Positions 36,058-47,397 of a stretch of 64,000 nt of DNA are shown here, one piece after another. The notes under the pieces are model-generated. The model searched no databases. It had not been told where the DNA came from and saw only the letters and a list, made by a program, of their open reading frames with translations. Every line of letters begins with the position of its first letter. The stretch's first letter is position 1. The position numbers and the translations under genes were made by a program. The stretch is from Photorhabdus laumondii subsp. laumondii (GTDB taxonomy: Bacteria; Pseudomonadota; Gammaproteobacteria; Enterobacterales; Enterobacteriaceae). Where the stretch lies: assembly GCF_003343245.1 (NCBI RefSeq), contig NZ_CP024901.1:4464001-4528000 (forward strand), written 5' to 3'.

Positions 36058-36469
36058 GGAAAGCGACTGCTGATGAATCATTCTCTAGTCCCTACCAAGT
36101 AAGGATCATGAGCCGTTCTTATCACTTAAGTATCAGTGATAAGAACGGCTCAGAGGGGACAAAATGTTCAGTTGAAGTATCGCTTTACTCAATTCTGTAC
36201 AACAAAAATCAATCGGATTATCAATTAATCCTTAGCCCATTCAAGACAAGATTCAGCAACCTATTGAGGTAAATATTTTTTTATTAATAGGAAGGGTAAA
36301 TACCATACATTGAATTTTTAGCGTTACTTAACATGATCATGGTATTTACCCAACTACAACAAGGAAACTCTATACAATCCAAGCTACCTTCAACCACGAT
36401 TAGCTTAATGAGACTATTAATGAAAAAGCCAATCAGTCGGGAGGGCGCAATATCAAACAATCGATTACG
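36058..36469. other. Intergenic stretch with long perfect inverted repeat
   Basis: No gene. The striking item is the palindrome at 36110-36151. The remainder is unremarkable AT-rich sequence between two convergent genes. Confidence 0.6.
36110..36151. repeat. Perfect 17-bp inverted repeat, 8-nt loop
   Basis: GAGCCGTTCTTATCACT and its exact complement. It may be the ybaL terminator, but it is followed by AGAGGGGAC and not a T-run. Such a perfect long stem could also be a protein-binding or recombination site. Confidence 0.85.
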
Positions 36470-37081
36470 TCAAAGATATAAAACACCTTTCATTGACGTG
36501 TAAAACATTGAAACAGAGAAAACACATAACACTAAAGAAGCAAAACGATAAAACAAATCGGGTTTTAAAATTCCTTTTCCCAACTTTCCTACATATAGTA
36601 TTTTCCCAACCCCCACCCAAATCAGGGAAATGGGTAATAGTGCACAAACAAAAACCGTCATGCATGGAATGTATTCTGACCACAAAGTAAATGCAGTAAG
36701 AGGAAATATATATGTAGCAAACACAAAAGCCTTAGGATTCAGCAATGTGGCAAATAATACCGTGATAAAATGGATTTTTGCTACGTTCTTGTCTAATGAG
36801 AAATGCCAAACTTTAAAAGCCAGATAAGCAATGTATGTCGAAGCACACATCTTTAAGATGACCAGTGACCATACGAAAACATGAGAGACTGTAGATAAAA
36901 ATAACCCCCACAAACTAATTGCTGTTATATAACCCAATGCCTCAGCTAATATCAGCCTGAGTGTACTAATAAAACCATGTGAATATCCAGATGATACTAA
37001 AAGAGTATTTGTTGGTCCCGGCATAATTAAGACCATACTCACCATACTGGCAATTCTTATATAATCGTAGTAACTATTCAT
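36470..37081 (-). CDS. LysE/RhtB-family amino-acid exporter
   Basis: A 203-residue, six-helix protein with the RhtB-type N-terminal MVLIMPGPTNTLLVSSGYSHG and the mid helix FATLLNPKAFVFA. The family exports amino acids such as threonine, homoserine or lysine. The substrate cannot be told. No regulator adjoins. The locus is not part of the E. coli order (between ybaL and gsk), so it is probably acquired. Confidence 0.85.
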   Translation of the reverse strand: MNSYYDYIRIASMVSMVLIMPGPTNTLLVSSGYSHGFISTLRLILAEALGYITAISLWGLFLSTVSHVFVWSLVILKMCASTYIAYLAFKVWHFSLDKNVAKIHFITVLFATLLNPKAFVFATYIFPLTAFTLWSEYIPCMTVFVCALLPISLIWVGVGKILYVGKLGKGILKPDLFYRFASLVLCVFSVSMFYTSMKGVLYL

Positions 37082-37520
37082 AGTATCCTCAGCGGCTGTT
37101 ATACATAATAATTAATTATTTGAAATATAATAGGAAATTTTTAATAAAAAATTTCATCATGCTCCTTCCTCTCTTTAAATTAACAATAATAAGTTACGGT
37201 CATTAAATACCATTACTTTCACTTAATAGCTATTAGCTTCATCTTTTCTTCAAATGTTAATAATCTCAATAACTCCAATTCAATAATAAAAGATACATAA
37301 AACCTGTCCTAATATAGGCCACAAATTGAAATAATTACAGCAAACAAAAACTATTTCGCTAAATGATCCTTCTAAGTTATCAATCATAGCTAAAACTTCG
37401 CTATCGGAATTAGCATCAAAAAATACTAATCCACATATCAATACTATACAAAAATATGAAACTCCGTATCAACCCAATGGCTATTTCTAGAATATAGCAG
37501 CCCCAATCCATATATAACTA

Positions 37521-37586
37521 ATATCATTTCTATATATAGTCGATATCATTTCAATATATAAAGAATATCATTTCAGTATATTACTA
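37521..37586. repeat. Three 22-bp repeats with shared core ATATCATTTC
   Basis: Units start at 37521, 37543 and 37565. The first ten bases are identical and the tails diverge. A 22-bp period places the cores on one face of the helix, as in operator arrays. No nearby gene is an obvious target; the LysE-type gene starts about 440 bp away. Confidence 0.7.
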
Positions 37587-37780
37587 ATAAAGGAGTATTC
37601 TCTAGCCAATCATCTTGATTATAATTAGTAAAATCAACAATTGAAAAATCAGTTCCAAGATTTTTAAAAATTGTGATTTTAGTCCAAATTCTTCCTTTAG
37701 CTAATCCCTATTATAATAAATAGAAAAATTAGGTAAATAATCAAATCAGTATGAATCGGATGGGTGATTTTAGCGGTATC

Positions 37781-37903
37781 TATACCCGTTATCTTTCAAG
37801 TTGCTTCTTTGTTGGCTGCACTCACCCCAGTCACATCGTTATCTATGCTCCCGGGGATTCGTTCCCTTGCCGTCGCGATGCATCTTGAAATCCATAGAGT
37901 ATA
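37781..37903 (+). repeat. ERIC element with 4-bp deletion (123 bp)
   Basis: Starts TATACCCGTTATC and ends AGAGTATA. CTCT before CACCCCAGTCAC is missing compared with the 127-bp copies. Confidence 0.93.
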
Positions 37904-38186
37904 GCTATATTAGAAATGTGCCGATACGCGAAATTTTTATATAAAAAACAACAATATAAGTTAAATACAAAAAATAAATAGAAATTTTTATTTGCATATT
38001 ATTGCTATCTGAGTGATATAAATATTCTATTCTAGGACATTTTTGAATATTATTTCAATTTATTTAAACAGATATATAAATAAGAATAAAATACTTTTCA
38101 TTTTATAAATTAGACGAAAAATCATTGCTATTAATAAAATAAACTCTAACTATCATTTACAATCTTAATAAATGATTTTATAGCTA

Positions 38187-38224
38187 AATTTCGGCACCTT
38201 ATTAATTTATACGGTGCCGAAATT
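38187..38224 (-). terminator. gsk terminator
   Basis: A 12-bp stem AATTTCGGCACC/GGTGCCGAAATT just downstream of the gsk stop. Confidence 0.75.
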
Positions 38225-38230
38225 TTAAAA

Positions 38231-39541
38231 TTACCGTTCCCAGTAAGATTCTTCCAAACTATCTTCTTTTTCGGGTAAACCACGGCTTAATCGTGGGGAA
38301 TGCTGACTCAATACCTGATAGCTAACTCTGTTGGCATATTTACATACCTGAGCAAGCGATGAATATGTTAGATAAGTACGCATATGTTTACTGGAATTAG
38401 GCACATTCATTCTGTGGTGATTGTTGGCCGTTATATCATGCAGCAAAGCAGATAAAGCACCATCACCTGCCCCATTAGTATTCATGATTTTTTCTGGTCC
38501 CCCCATATAAGGTTCAATATGGGAATAAACTTTCATCGGAATTTGGCAATCAGATTTACGCATAGCACGGCTAAACTCATAACGGTTAAACTCAGCAATA
38601 GCACCCGGTAACAATGGATGGGTTGTCTGACGCATATAATCTTTTTCCGTATAACCTGCCATATATAATCCAGCCGGACCTGCGGTACACAAAACTAAAT
38701 CGACCCAATCTAGTGCCACATCCGAAGCCAATAGTGGATCACTGAAACCCGTAAGCTCATAAGCTTCATCTTCATTCATTGCCAGAACAGAAATATTCTC
38801 AACCAGAAAATCACGCCACCATTGTGGATCATCAGCAATAACATATTTCGTCCCTAGCGTCAGAACCACAGGTACACTATGCTTTTTCGCATATTCGATA
38901 GCTTTCATGGTTGCTTCTGGCATTGGTTCTCCCGGTTTACAACGAATCAAGTAAGCAGTTAATACCAAAGCAGAAGCTTCAGCAATAATCTTCTCAGGAA
39001 TACTTTCCGGTTTAAGTTGATTCATTTGCCCAGGACTAATGGCAAAAGTCCGCTCACCATTTTCCGTTACTAACGTAAAACAGCGACCAATTGCCCCATT
39101 CACTCCCTGTAAATAGTTCAGATCAGTACGGCTAGACGTGTTACATAAGTAGCGGTAAGCATAACTGCCAATCTGAATATTACTACACATAGTGCCCAGT
39201 AAGACGGAACGATCATCGGCAAGAACTGAGTAATTATGTAAAGTATTACCAATAGTGCCACCAGCAAATTCGTGGCTAATAAGATTATTATCAGTAAGTT
39301 CTTTATACAGGGTTTCAGCTACATCATCTTCAATAACTAATGAATGCCCCTGGCTGAGGTTATAGCGCTGGATAAAATCTTCATCTACTTTCGCCTCAAT
39401 ATCCACTAATGTCTGATCGATACCAACGATATAAGCTCGGTTATTCTCACCATCCATCATCTCTTTAATTGGCTGGAGTAAAGGATCACGCAGACTGACG
39501 GGAAAATAGTGTTTTGATTTACGTTTACCAGGGAATTTCAT
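38231..39541 (-). CDS. gsk: Inosine/guanosine kinase
   Basis: A PfkB-family ribokinase-fold enzyme of 436 residues that phosphorylates guanosine and inosine in purine salvage. Starts MKFPGKRKSKHYFPVSLRDP, as in E. coli. The FAGGTIGNTLHNYSVLADD region carries the sugar loop, and NTNGAGDGALSALLHD is the C-terminal PfkB anion-hole motif with the catalytic Asp. Confidence 0.95.
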   Translation of the reverse strand: MKFPGKRKSKHYFPVSLRDPLLQPIKEMMDGENNRAYIVGIDQTLVDIEAKVDEDFIQRYNLSQGHSLVIEDDVAETLYKELTDNNLISHEFAGGTIGNTLHNYSVLADDRSVLLGTMCSNIQIGSYAYRYLCNTSSRTDLNYLQGVNGAIGRCFTLVTENGERTFAISPGQMNQLKPESIPEKIIAEASALVLTAYLIRCKPGEPMPEATMKAIEYAKKHSVPVVLTLGTKYVIADDPQWWRDFLVENISVLAMNEDEAYELTGFSDPLLASDVALDWVDLVLCTAGPAGLYMAGYTEKDYMRQTTHPLLPGAIAEFNRYEFSRAMRKSDCQIPMKVYSHIEPYMGGPEKIMNTNGAGDGALSALLHDITANNHHRMNVPNSSKHMRTYLTYSSLAQVCKYANRVSYQVLSQHSPRLSRGLPEKEDSLEESYWER

Positions 39542-39639
39542 TTTTGATTGATGCTATAACGCCAAAAGGTGCAGCATATTAGCACAATAAAAACGGACAG
39601 GCAGCAAATGTCACTACGACATTTACTGCCAAGGAAAAC

Positions 39640-40743
39640 TTAAGCCGCTTGCTGACGACTACGTACCATATGACGAATTAGAACAGACACCACAGCCAAG
39701 ATCAGCCCAAGGAAAGCACTGCCTATTAAGATAAGTAGACGCTTCGGTGAATCTTTCGCTGTCGGCTCATAAGGAGCCTGCATATATCTAAATGGTTGGA
39801 AGTTAACTTTATCTACTTTAAGTGCTTTCAGCTCTTTTATATAGAACAAACGGTTACGTAAGTCAGCATCAATCAAAGTGGGATCTTTTATCTCCTCTGT
39901 AATCTGCAACTTACGCTGTAATGCATCAGCCCCCAAAGCAATGGAATAATCTGGATCGTCTTTGATCATTGCCCCTTCACTGGAAATAGGCTTTTTAATT
40001 CCTGCCGAATTAGCGATAGATAATGCATGTTTCAATCGCTCAACATTAGCTTCCTGTATATTATTCACACGGTTTAAATCAACGCTATACAAACCTTCAG
40101 AGTAATTAAGCTTTTGTTTTACCATATCACTTAATTCACTCTTCACCTGTTCATGGACAACAGACGACACATAGTCAATATAGCCATTTAACAGATTATA
40201 TGCATCTTCTGCGGTTCCAGCACTGAAAGTCAATTTAGTTTCACCATTTTCATCATCTTTTTCCGCTTTTGAAGAAGATGAAATATTATCATTCACAATC
40301 TTTTCAATAAGTTTTCTTTTTACAAGTGGTGAATGATCACCTGATTCAGCCACCAGATTTTTAAAATATTCTGTATTAACCAGATATTCTTCACGCAAAA
40401 CCCGTGAATTAAAATTATTTAAAAAATTATTATACAGTGATGATGAAGTTACTGATGGTTGTAGATTTAAAACCTCTAACTTAGTCAGGATATCTTTAAG
40501 TGGTTGTATTTCTTCAAGTTGAGGCTTAACAATAGAAGCCGAACTGCTCCACTTTTGTGGCATCAAAGATGCTGCTACAAAGCCAATAACAGCAAAAAGG
40601 ATGGTAACAGTAATAATCAATAACTTTGATTGAAATAAAACAGAGAATAACTCAAACAAATCAATTTCATCATCTTGTTTTGAATTGTAATAATTAAAAT
40701 ATTCTTCACTGAAATTAGTGCCTTTAATCGGTTTATTACTCAT
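39640..40743 (-). CDS. Wzz/FepE-type polysaccharide chain-length regulator
   Basis: A 367-residue inner-membrane protein. It has membrane helices at residues 45-65 (ITVTILFAVIGFVAASL) and 340-360 (LILIGSAFLGLILAVVSVLI) flanking a long periplasmic coiled coil. The pattern is that of PCP1 copolymerases controlling O-antigen length. It replaces aes of the E. coli order between gsk and hemH. Whether it serves O-antigen or another glycan is not visible. Confidence 0.85.
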   Translation of the reverse strand: MSNKPIKGTNFSEEYFNYYNSKQDDEIDLFELFSVLFQSKLLIITVTILFAVIGFVAASLMPQKWSSSASIVKPQLEEIQPLKDILTKLEVLNLQPSVTSSSLYNNFLNNFNSRVLREEYLVNTEYFKNLVAESGDHSPLVKRKLIEKIVNDNISSSSKAEKDDENGETKLTFSAGTAEDAYNLLNGYIDYVSSVVHEQVKSELSDMVKQKLNYSEGLYSVDLNRVNNIQEANVERLKHALSIANSAGIKKPISSEGAMIKDDPDYSIALGADALQRKLQITEEIKDPTLIDADLRNRLFYIKELKALKVDKVNFQPFRYMQAPYEPTAKDSPKRLLILIGSAFLGLILAVVSVLIRHMVRSRQQAA

Positions 40744-40926
40744 TATTTATATCCAAATCCAAATATGCTGTTACTAATTGATATACAAAACATCATCCCA
40801 CTGAGCGAGCCTATAGGTTAATTCCCATTTACTCTGAAACAAGTATGGCAGTTCCACTAGGCTAGCATCCGTGTAGCAATATACCTTAAAAAGCCAATGA
40901 ACCCTAATGATAGATTAATCCTATCA

Positions 40927-41904
40927 CTATTCATCCCTATTTCTGACAAACCCGTTGACCAACTCTTCAAGTAGTAAAATATGACTAGCATTGTCGTTAA
41001 GCGCCGGAATATATTCAAATTTTTCCCCACCAGCATTAAGAAACATCTCTTTATTTAGCTGTTTTATCTCTTCCAGCGTTTCCAGACAATCAGACGAAAA
41101 ACCAGGGCAAAGTACCTGAATATGTTTTATTCCCTGATTAGGTAGCGTTTTCATCGTTTGATCTACGTATGGTGTCAGCCATTGCTCACGGCCAAAACGT
41201 GATTGATAAGCCATCATTACCTGCTCTGTCGGATAATTAATTGCTTGCTTTAGCAATCGTGTTGTTAACTTACACTGCTCAGCATAAATATCACCCGTAT
41301 CAACAAAACGCTGCGGAATGCCATGATAGGAAAGCAATAATCTGTCTGGTTGACCATGCTTATCGAAACTCTGCTCAATAGTTTCTTTCAGTGCAGAAAT
41401 ATAAGCCGGATGATCAGCATAACTACGAATAAAGTGCATCCCAGGAATAGTGCGGTATTTTTGCAATACCAGACTGACACCATCAAATACAGCCGCAGAT
41501 GAGGAACCAGAATATTGGGGATAAAGTGGTAAAACAATCAGCTGCTCAACATTCTGCTTAAGTAAGTTGTCAATCGCTTGTTCAAGAGATGGAGAACCGT
41601 AATTCATTCCCAGTTCAACAGGGATGCCAGCAAGTCTTTCTGCCAGTAATTTCTGTTGCCGACGGCCATATACTAACAGAGGAGAACCTTCATCAGTCCA
41701 AATTTTCTGGTATAACTTTGCTACACGTGAAGAGCGGAAAGGCAAAACAAAACCATATAATATTGGCTTCCAGATAAATCGAGATAAATCTATGACTCTT
41801 TTATCGCTAAGAAACTCAGCTAAATAACGTCTTATAGCCGCAGTTGTCGGTTTATCAGGAGTGCCAAGATTAACTAATAAAACACCAAATTTACCGTTGT
41901 TCAT
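40927..41904 (-). CDS. hemH: Ferrochelatase
   Basis: Inserts Fe2+ into protoporphyrin IX, the last step of heme synthesis, at the inner membrane. 325 residues. [14 protein letters not shown] at the N-terminus, [16 protein letters not shown] with the catalytic His, and [14 protein letters not shown] with the conserved Glu-rich helix. Confidence 0.96.
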
Positions 41905-42036
41905 TATGTCGATCCTTCATTATTTCGCTAGTGAAAACCCTAACATAATAAAATACAGATGAAAATCATGTTTATCTACGAAAACAATGAGGAAAAATCG
42001 ATTAATTTACCTGATACAGTAAATAAATAATATAGG

Positions 42037-42062
42037 ATAAGGCGACTTATTAGTCGCCTTAT
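42037..42062 (-). terminator. adk terminator
   Basis: An 11-bp stem ATAAGGCGACT/AGTCGCCTTAT with a 4-nt loop, downstream of adk on the minus strand. Confidence 0.8.
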
Positions 42063-42080
42063 AAGAATCACTCAGGCTGA

Positions 42081-42752
<672 letters not shown>

Positions 42753-42845
42753 TTATATTTTGAGAAAACGAGTCACCATACCATTTAGCATGGGGTTCGC
42801 TCAAGGAAACAGGTAAACGATTTCGTGATATTTTTCTGTAAAAAT

Positions 42846-42881
42846 AAACCACGCCCCATCTCATTATCAGAGGCGTGGTTT
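42846..42881 (-). terminator. htpG terminator
   Basis: A 10-bp stem AAACCACGCC/GGCGTGGTTT, followed on the minus strand by a T-rich run (TTATTTTTAC). Confidence 0.85.
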
Positions 42882-42907
42882 CTAATCGTCACCAAAAAAT
42901 GATTAAA

Positions 42908-44806
42908 TCAAGCTTTCTCAGACAACAATAGCTGATTCATACGGCGAATAAACTGATTTGGGTCTTCCAACGTGCCACGCTCAGCAAACAATGCCTGATC
43001 AAGCAACAGTTCAATCCAATCCGCAAATTGAACTTCATCACTGATATCAGCAGCCAGTTTTACCAACTGATGATCAGGATTCAGTTCAAAATTGTACTTA
43101 ACGTCCGGCACCTGTTGACCAGCCGCAGCAAACAATTTCGCCATCTGCGTGCTCATTTCATCCACATTTGTTGTGACAATTGCTGGAGTATCAGTCAGAC
43201 GGTGAGTCAATTTAACCTCTTTTACGCGATCACCAAGCAATGTTTTTACACGCTCAACAAACGGCTCTAGCTGCTTTTCAATTTCTTCCTGTTCGGCTTT
43301 ATTTTCATCTGCCAATTTATCCAGGGATTCATCAGCTTTACTGACTGATTGGAATTTTTTACCATCAAAATCAGTGAGGTATCCCATCATCCATTCATCA
43401 ATGCGCTCTGACAGTAACAGAACTTCAATACCTTTCTTACGGAACAACTCCAGATGAGGACTGTTTTTCGCCGCAGCATAACTGTCTGCGGTGATGTAGT
43501 AAATCTTATCCTGACCTTCCGTCATCCTACTAACATACTCTTCCAGAGAAACGGTTTGTGCCGAGCTGTCATTATGAGTAGAAGCAAAACGTAGCAATTT
43601 AGCGATAGCTTCTTTGTTGGTGCTATCCTCTGCCGGACCTTCTTTCATGACCAGACCAAACTGTTGCCAGAATTGCTGGTACTTTTCTGCATCATCTTTC
43701 GCCAGTTTATCCAGCATCTGTAATGCACGTTTGGTCAATGCATTACGTAAATTACGGGTAATAGAGTTATCTTGTAAAATTTCACGGGAAACGTTCAGCG
43801 GCAAGTCGTTGGAGTCAATCAAGCCACGGACAAAGCGTAAATAGTTCGGCATAAACTGTTCCGCATCATCCATAATAAACACACGCTGGACATACAATTT
43901 CAACCCATGCTTATGCTCACGGTTCCACATATCCCACGGAGCCTGAGATGGAATATAGAGCATGCTAGTATATTCCTGCTTACCTTCTACGCGGTTATGG
44001 CTCCAGATCAGCGGATCAGTAAAATCATGAGAAATATGTTTATAGAACTCTTTGTACTCTTCATCTGTAATTTCAGATTTACCACGAGTCCACAAAGCTT
44101 GGGCTTTATTAATCTTCTCCCAAGTTACTGTATCCTCTTCACCTTCTTCTTCGCTCTTATTTTTGGTTTCAATTTCAACCGGCAAGGCAATATGGTCAGA
44201 GTATTTACTGATAACAGAACGCAAACGCCAGTCATTCAGGAATTCATCTTCTCCTTCACGTAAATGAAGGGTGATCTCTGTACCACGGGTTTCTTTTTCA
44301 ATATCGGCAATCGTGTAATCACCTTCACCAGCAGATTCCCAAAATACGCCCTGATCAATTGAAGCGCCGGCAGCACGAGTACGTACAGTGACTTTATCAG
44401 ACACAATAAATGCAGAGTAAAACCCAACACCAAACTGACCAATTAACTGGCTGTCTTTAGCCTGATCTGAACCAATAGATTCCAGAAAAGCTTTTGTTCC
44501 TGATTTAGCGATTGTTCCAAGATTATCGATGACTTCATCACGAGTCATACCAATGCCATTATCACTAATCGTGATGCATCTCTTCTCTTTATCAAAAGAA
44601 AGACGAACGCGTAGTTCACCATCATTTTCATAAAGTTTTGGAACAGATAATGCGCGGAAACGTAATTTGTCAGCAGCATCGGAAGCGTTTGAGATTAGCT
44701 CACGAAGGAAAATCTCTTTATTGGAATAGAGTGAATGGATCATTAATTGCAGAAGTTGTTTTACTTCAGATTGAAATCCACGGGTTTCCTGACCTTTCAT
44801 ACTCAT
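42908..44806 (-). CDS. htpG: Hsp90-family chaperone HtpG
   Basis: A 632-residue GHKL-ATPase chaperone. [12 protein letters not shown] carries the ATP-site Asn and the magnesium site, with [17 protein letters not shown] and GTEITLHL following. The middle domain includes the catalytic Arg in NVSREILQD. The ATG at 44806 has GAGG 6 nt upstream and is preferred over the ATG two codons later. A sigma-32 promoter lies upstream. Confidence 0.97.
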   Translation of the reverse strand: MSMKGQETRGFQSEVKQLLQLMIHSLYSNKEIFLRELISNASDAADKLRFRALSVPKLYENDGELRVRLSFDKEKRCITISDNGIGMTRDEVIDNLGTIAKSGTKAFLESIGSDQAKDSQLIGQFGVGFYSAFIVSDKVTVRTRAAGASIDQGVFWESAGEGDYTIADIEKETRGTEITLHLREGEDEFLNDWRLRSVISKYSDHIALPVEIETKNKSEEEGEEDTVTWEKINKAQALWTRGKSEITDEEYKEFYKHISHDFTDPLIWSHNRVEGKQEYTSMLYIPSQAPWDMWNREHKHGLKLYVQRVFIMDDAEQFMPNYLRFVRGLIDSNDLPLNVSREILQDNSITRNLRNALTKRALQMLDKLAKDDAEKYQQFWQQFGLVMKEGPAEDSTNKEAIAKLLRFASTHNDSSAQTVSLEEYVSRMTEGQDKIYYITADSYAAAKNSPHLELFRKKGIEVLLLSERIDEWMMGYLTDFDGKKFQSVSKADESLDKLADENKAEQEEIEKQLEPFVERVKTLLGDRVKEVKLTHRLTDTPAIVTTNVDEMSTQMAKLFAAAGQQVPDVKYNFELNPDHQLVKLAADISDEVQFADWIELLLDQALFAERGTLEDPNQFIRRMNQLLLSEKA

Positions 44807-44860
44807 TTATTACCTCAATCTAAATCCAGTTCAGACAGACAAAATCAGACGATAATATGC

Positions 44861-44889
44861 AGATGGGGATAAATAAGTTGAATTTCAAG
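44861..44889 (-). promoter_or_regulatory. Sigma-32 (heat-shock) promoter of htpG
   Basis: On the minus strand CTTGAAA (44883-44889) and CCCCATCT (44861-44868) are separated by 14 bp. This is the RpoH consensus, about 55 bp upstream of the start. Confidence 0.88.
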
Positions 44890-45038
44890 TTTGATTATCC
44901 AAAAGAATGTAAAGTCATTCTTGATCATAGCAGAATGAAGTAACTGCTTCCCTTGCTCCGGTGATGAAAGATATCGCCAGTACCCAAAAAACCACCTTTG
45001 CCACCGCTCAGACCGTCTGGTGTTTTCTAAACAATAAC

Positions 45039-45065
45039 TATACCCGTAATCTTTCAAGTTGCCTC
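45039..45065 (+). repeat. ERIC fragment (left end only)
   Basis: TATACCCGTAATCTTTCAAG followed by TTGCCTC, then sequence unlike any ERIC. A truncated element near the boundary of the TonB-receptor insertion. Confidence 0.8.
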
Positions 45066-45324
45066 GCAGTAACTTTCAATTATCGCCTTTGGACAGCCGG
45101 TTATCGTTAATCCACTCATCAACAATATTTTTTATCCGATGGGCCGTAAAACCTCGTTTCTCAGAGTGGAAAGAATATCAGAATTGAAATCATCTCCTCC
45201 TTCGTTAGCACGCACACAAAATAATCACTTTTGTTTTTTTTACTGTAGTTATATTTTCATTTGTTTACATTTTCATGCGAAACGTAAATAATATTGATTC
45301 TCATATACATTTAGAGAAAAAATA
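45066..45324. other. Upstream region of the TonB-dependent receptor
   Basis: No gene seen. Contains a candidate Fur box at 45288-45306 close to the receptor start. Confidence 0.5.
45288..45306 (+). promoter_or_regulatory. Candidate Fur box
   Basis: AATAATATTGATTCTCATA resembles the 19-bp Fur consensus GATAATGATAATCATTATC, best in the ATTGATTCTCAT core. It overlaps the leader of a TonB-dependent receptor, where iron control is expected. Confidence 0.55.
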
Positions 45325-47397
45325 ATGGAAAAATTATTCAATATTTACAATCACATAGCAAAACCAAGCTTATATGTAACTTTGATGTCTGTATCTATGC
45401 TATCTCACGCAGCTCCAGCAAATACCATCTCTAATGCAAATGATAAGACGATTAAACAAGCAGAAGAGAAAACAGGAGATACTCTTGTTGTGATTGCTAA
45501 CAACAATGCACAAGATGATGGAAAAATTAGCAGCAATGAAATAAAAGTCAGACAGCCTCAAAGTGTCGGTGAAATATTAAAAAATGTTCCAGGTGTTCAA
45601 GCCGGACATCCTAGCGGATTAGGTCAGCGCTTTAAAATTCGTGGTATGGATGACCAATTCATAAACATTACTATCGACGGTGCAAGACAAGAGGGATATC
45701 ACTTCCACCACGCAGGCAATTACGGAATAGACCCTGAGTTATTAAAACAAGTTGATATCAACATCGGTAGCAACAGTATCACATACGATACAGGTGCAAT
45801 TGGCGGGGCACTAAAATTTGAGACTATAGACACGGATGACTTATTAACCCCCGGTCAATTATTTGGAGCAAAAAGTAAACTGAGCTATTCAAGTAATGGT
45901 TCTGAATTCCAAAAATCACTGGCCGCCTATGGGAAACTAGGTGCTGTTGATTTATTAGGATATGTTAACCATCGTAATATGCACGATTCTGAATCCGGCA
46001 GAGATGGACGAGGAAGAGACTCAATTCCTACAGATGGGAAATTACTCAATTATCTATTAAAAACAAAATTCAATCTTACCGATGAACAGTATATTAGCTT
46101 ATCAAAAGAACATTATAAAAATGATGCAGAAACCAACTTTAGATTAAATTTTGGACATGATATAAATAATGGAAAGAAAGGGAGGTATGAAATAGACCGT
46201 GATACCCATAATATCACTTATGGTTACACTCCAACCGATAACGATTTAATTGATCTAAAAATTTCCGCATATCATACTGAACAAACCTTTACCCATATGA
46301 AGCCAGTAAGCGGTGATGGGAAAGGCTTCGATACTATTGTAAAAACGCAAGGCATTAAACTTCGCAACACATCCAACTTTGATACACAGAATCTATTCCA
46401 TTCATTAACCTATGGGTATGAATATTTTGATACCAGAATGGCTTATACCGATGTAGAAGAAAACATAAACAAAAAAGATATAGAAAAAGGAAAAGCATCT
46501 TCCTTCTACTTAGAAGATGATGTCCAGCTTGGCAACTTCCATGTAATACCGGGTATCAGATGGGACCACTATAAATATCAAACTGTTAATAAAAAGGAAC
46601 AACCTTTTGAGAAAAGCTATTCACATATCTCAAAAGCACTCGGTTTAAAATATGAGCTAGGAAAATCAACAACATTATTTACCAACTACACTGAATTATT
46701 TAGAGGTCCATTAGGTAAAGAAATTGGTCTGGGATTAACTAATCATAGTAATAATTTAAAAGCAACAACGGGATACAACCTGGAAGCTGGATTGATTGGT
46801 TCTTACCCTGCCATTTTTACTGACAACGACACGCTAACTATCTCAGGGAAAGTCTTCCAAACCAATTTCAAAAACCTGTCAACAACTTTAGCCAACAGAG
46901 AATTGCATAACATCCCTAAAGCAAGGCTGGAAGGATTTGAGTTATCTACAGGTTATCGTATTAAGGGGCTAGGTTTAAGAGCTAGTTATGCAAAAGTAAA
47001 TGACAAAATTGTCAAAGGCAACGAGTTATTTAAAGAAGGTCTTGAATTCGAACCATCACTTGGTGATTCAATTACAGTTGGCGGCAGTTATTTGTTTGAC
47101 AAAACTGATATTGAAGCCGGCTGGAACTCCCGATTTGTATTATCTAAAAACTCCAAAGGCAAAGGTGGTAAAGGTGGTAATAGCGCTGTAGACGTTCATA
47201 AATCTGGATATGGTGTAAGTGATATATATATCGCTTGGTCTCCAAAAACAGGAACATTTAAAAATACCGAAATACTGTTGGGCGTAGATAATATCTTTGA
47301 TAAACGTTACAACGAGCATTCTTACTACCTGAATACTACTCAAGGACAGGAAGAAAAAGGCCGTACGTATAAAGCAACGATTTCTTACAAATTTTAG
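45325..47397 (+). CDS. TonB-dependent outer-membrane receptor
   Basis: A 690-residue receptor. Signal peptide ends near SHA (residue 29). A TonB-box-like DTLVV lies at 52-56, followed by a plug domain (QPQSVGEILKNVPGV, RFKIRGMDDQFINITIDGAR) and a 22-strand-type barrel ending ATISYKF. The LFRGP and NNLKATTGY elements resemble the FRAP/NPNL boxes of heme-type receptors, but catecholate receptors are not excluded. NSKGKGGKGGNS near the end is an unusual Gly/Lys-rich loop. Inserted between htpG and recR, absent there in E. coli. Confidence 0.88.
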   Translation: MEKLFNIYNHIAKPSLYVTLMSVSMLSHAAPANTISNANDKTIKQAEEKTGDTLVVIANNNAQDDGKISSNEIKVRQPQSVGEILKNVPGVQAGHPSGLGQRFKIRGMDDQFINITIDGARQEGYHFHHAGNYGIDPELLKQVDINIGSNSITYDTGAIGGALKFETIDTDDLLTPGQLFGAKSKLSYSSNGSEFQKSLAAYGKLGAVDLLGYVNHRNMHDSESGRDGRGRDSIPTDGKLLNYLLKTKFNLTDEQYISLSKEHYKNDAETNFRLNFGHDINNGKKGRYEIDRDTHNITYGYTPTDNDLIDLKISAYHTEQTFTHMKPVSGDGKGFDTIVKTQGIKLRNTSNFDTQNLFHSLTYGYEYFDTRMAYTDVEENINKKDIEKGKASSFYLEDDVQLGNFHVIPGIRWDHYKYQTVNKKEQPFEKSYSHISKALGLKYELGKSTTLFTNYTELFRGPLGKEIGLGLTNHSNNLKATTGYNLEAGLIGSYPAIFTDNDTLTISGKVFQTNFKNLSTTLANRELHNIPKARLEGFELSTGYRIKGLGLRASYAKVNDKIVKGNELFKEGLEFEPSLGDSITVGGSYLFDKTDIEAGWNSRFVLSKNSKGKGGKGGNSAVDVHKSGYGVSDIYIAWSPKTGTFKNTEILLGVDNIFDKRYNEHSYYLNTTQGQEEKGRTYKATISYKF

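Larger units (their letters stand above)
37082..38230. other. Long AT-rich spacer with 22-bp repeats and an ERIC
   Basis: No gene in about 1.1 kb. Contains the triple repeat at 37521-37586, an ERIC at 37781-37903 and the gsk terminator at 38187-38224. The rest is unremarkable A/T-rich sequence. Confidence 0.55.

Noticed and set aside
36054..36272. Plus-strand frame after ybaL
   Set aside because: It runs through the perfect inverted repeat and shows no domain; more likely non-coding.
718..37903. CRISPR array hypothesis for the repeated 127-bp sequences
   Set aside because: The repeats are scattered singly, inverted in places and palindromic, matching ERIC; there are no regular spacers.
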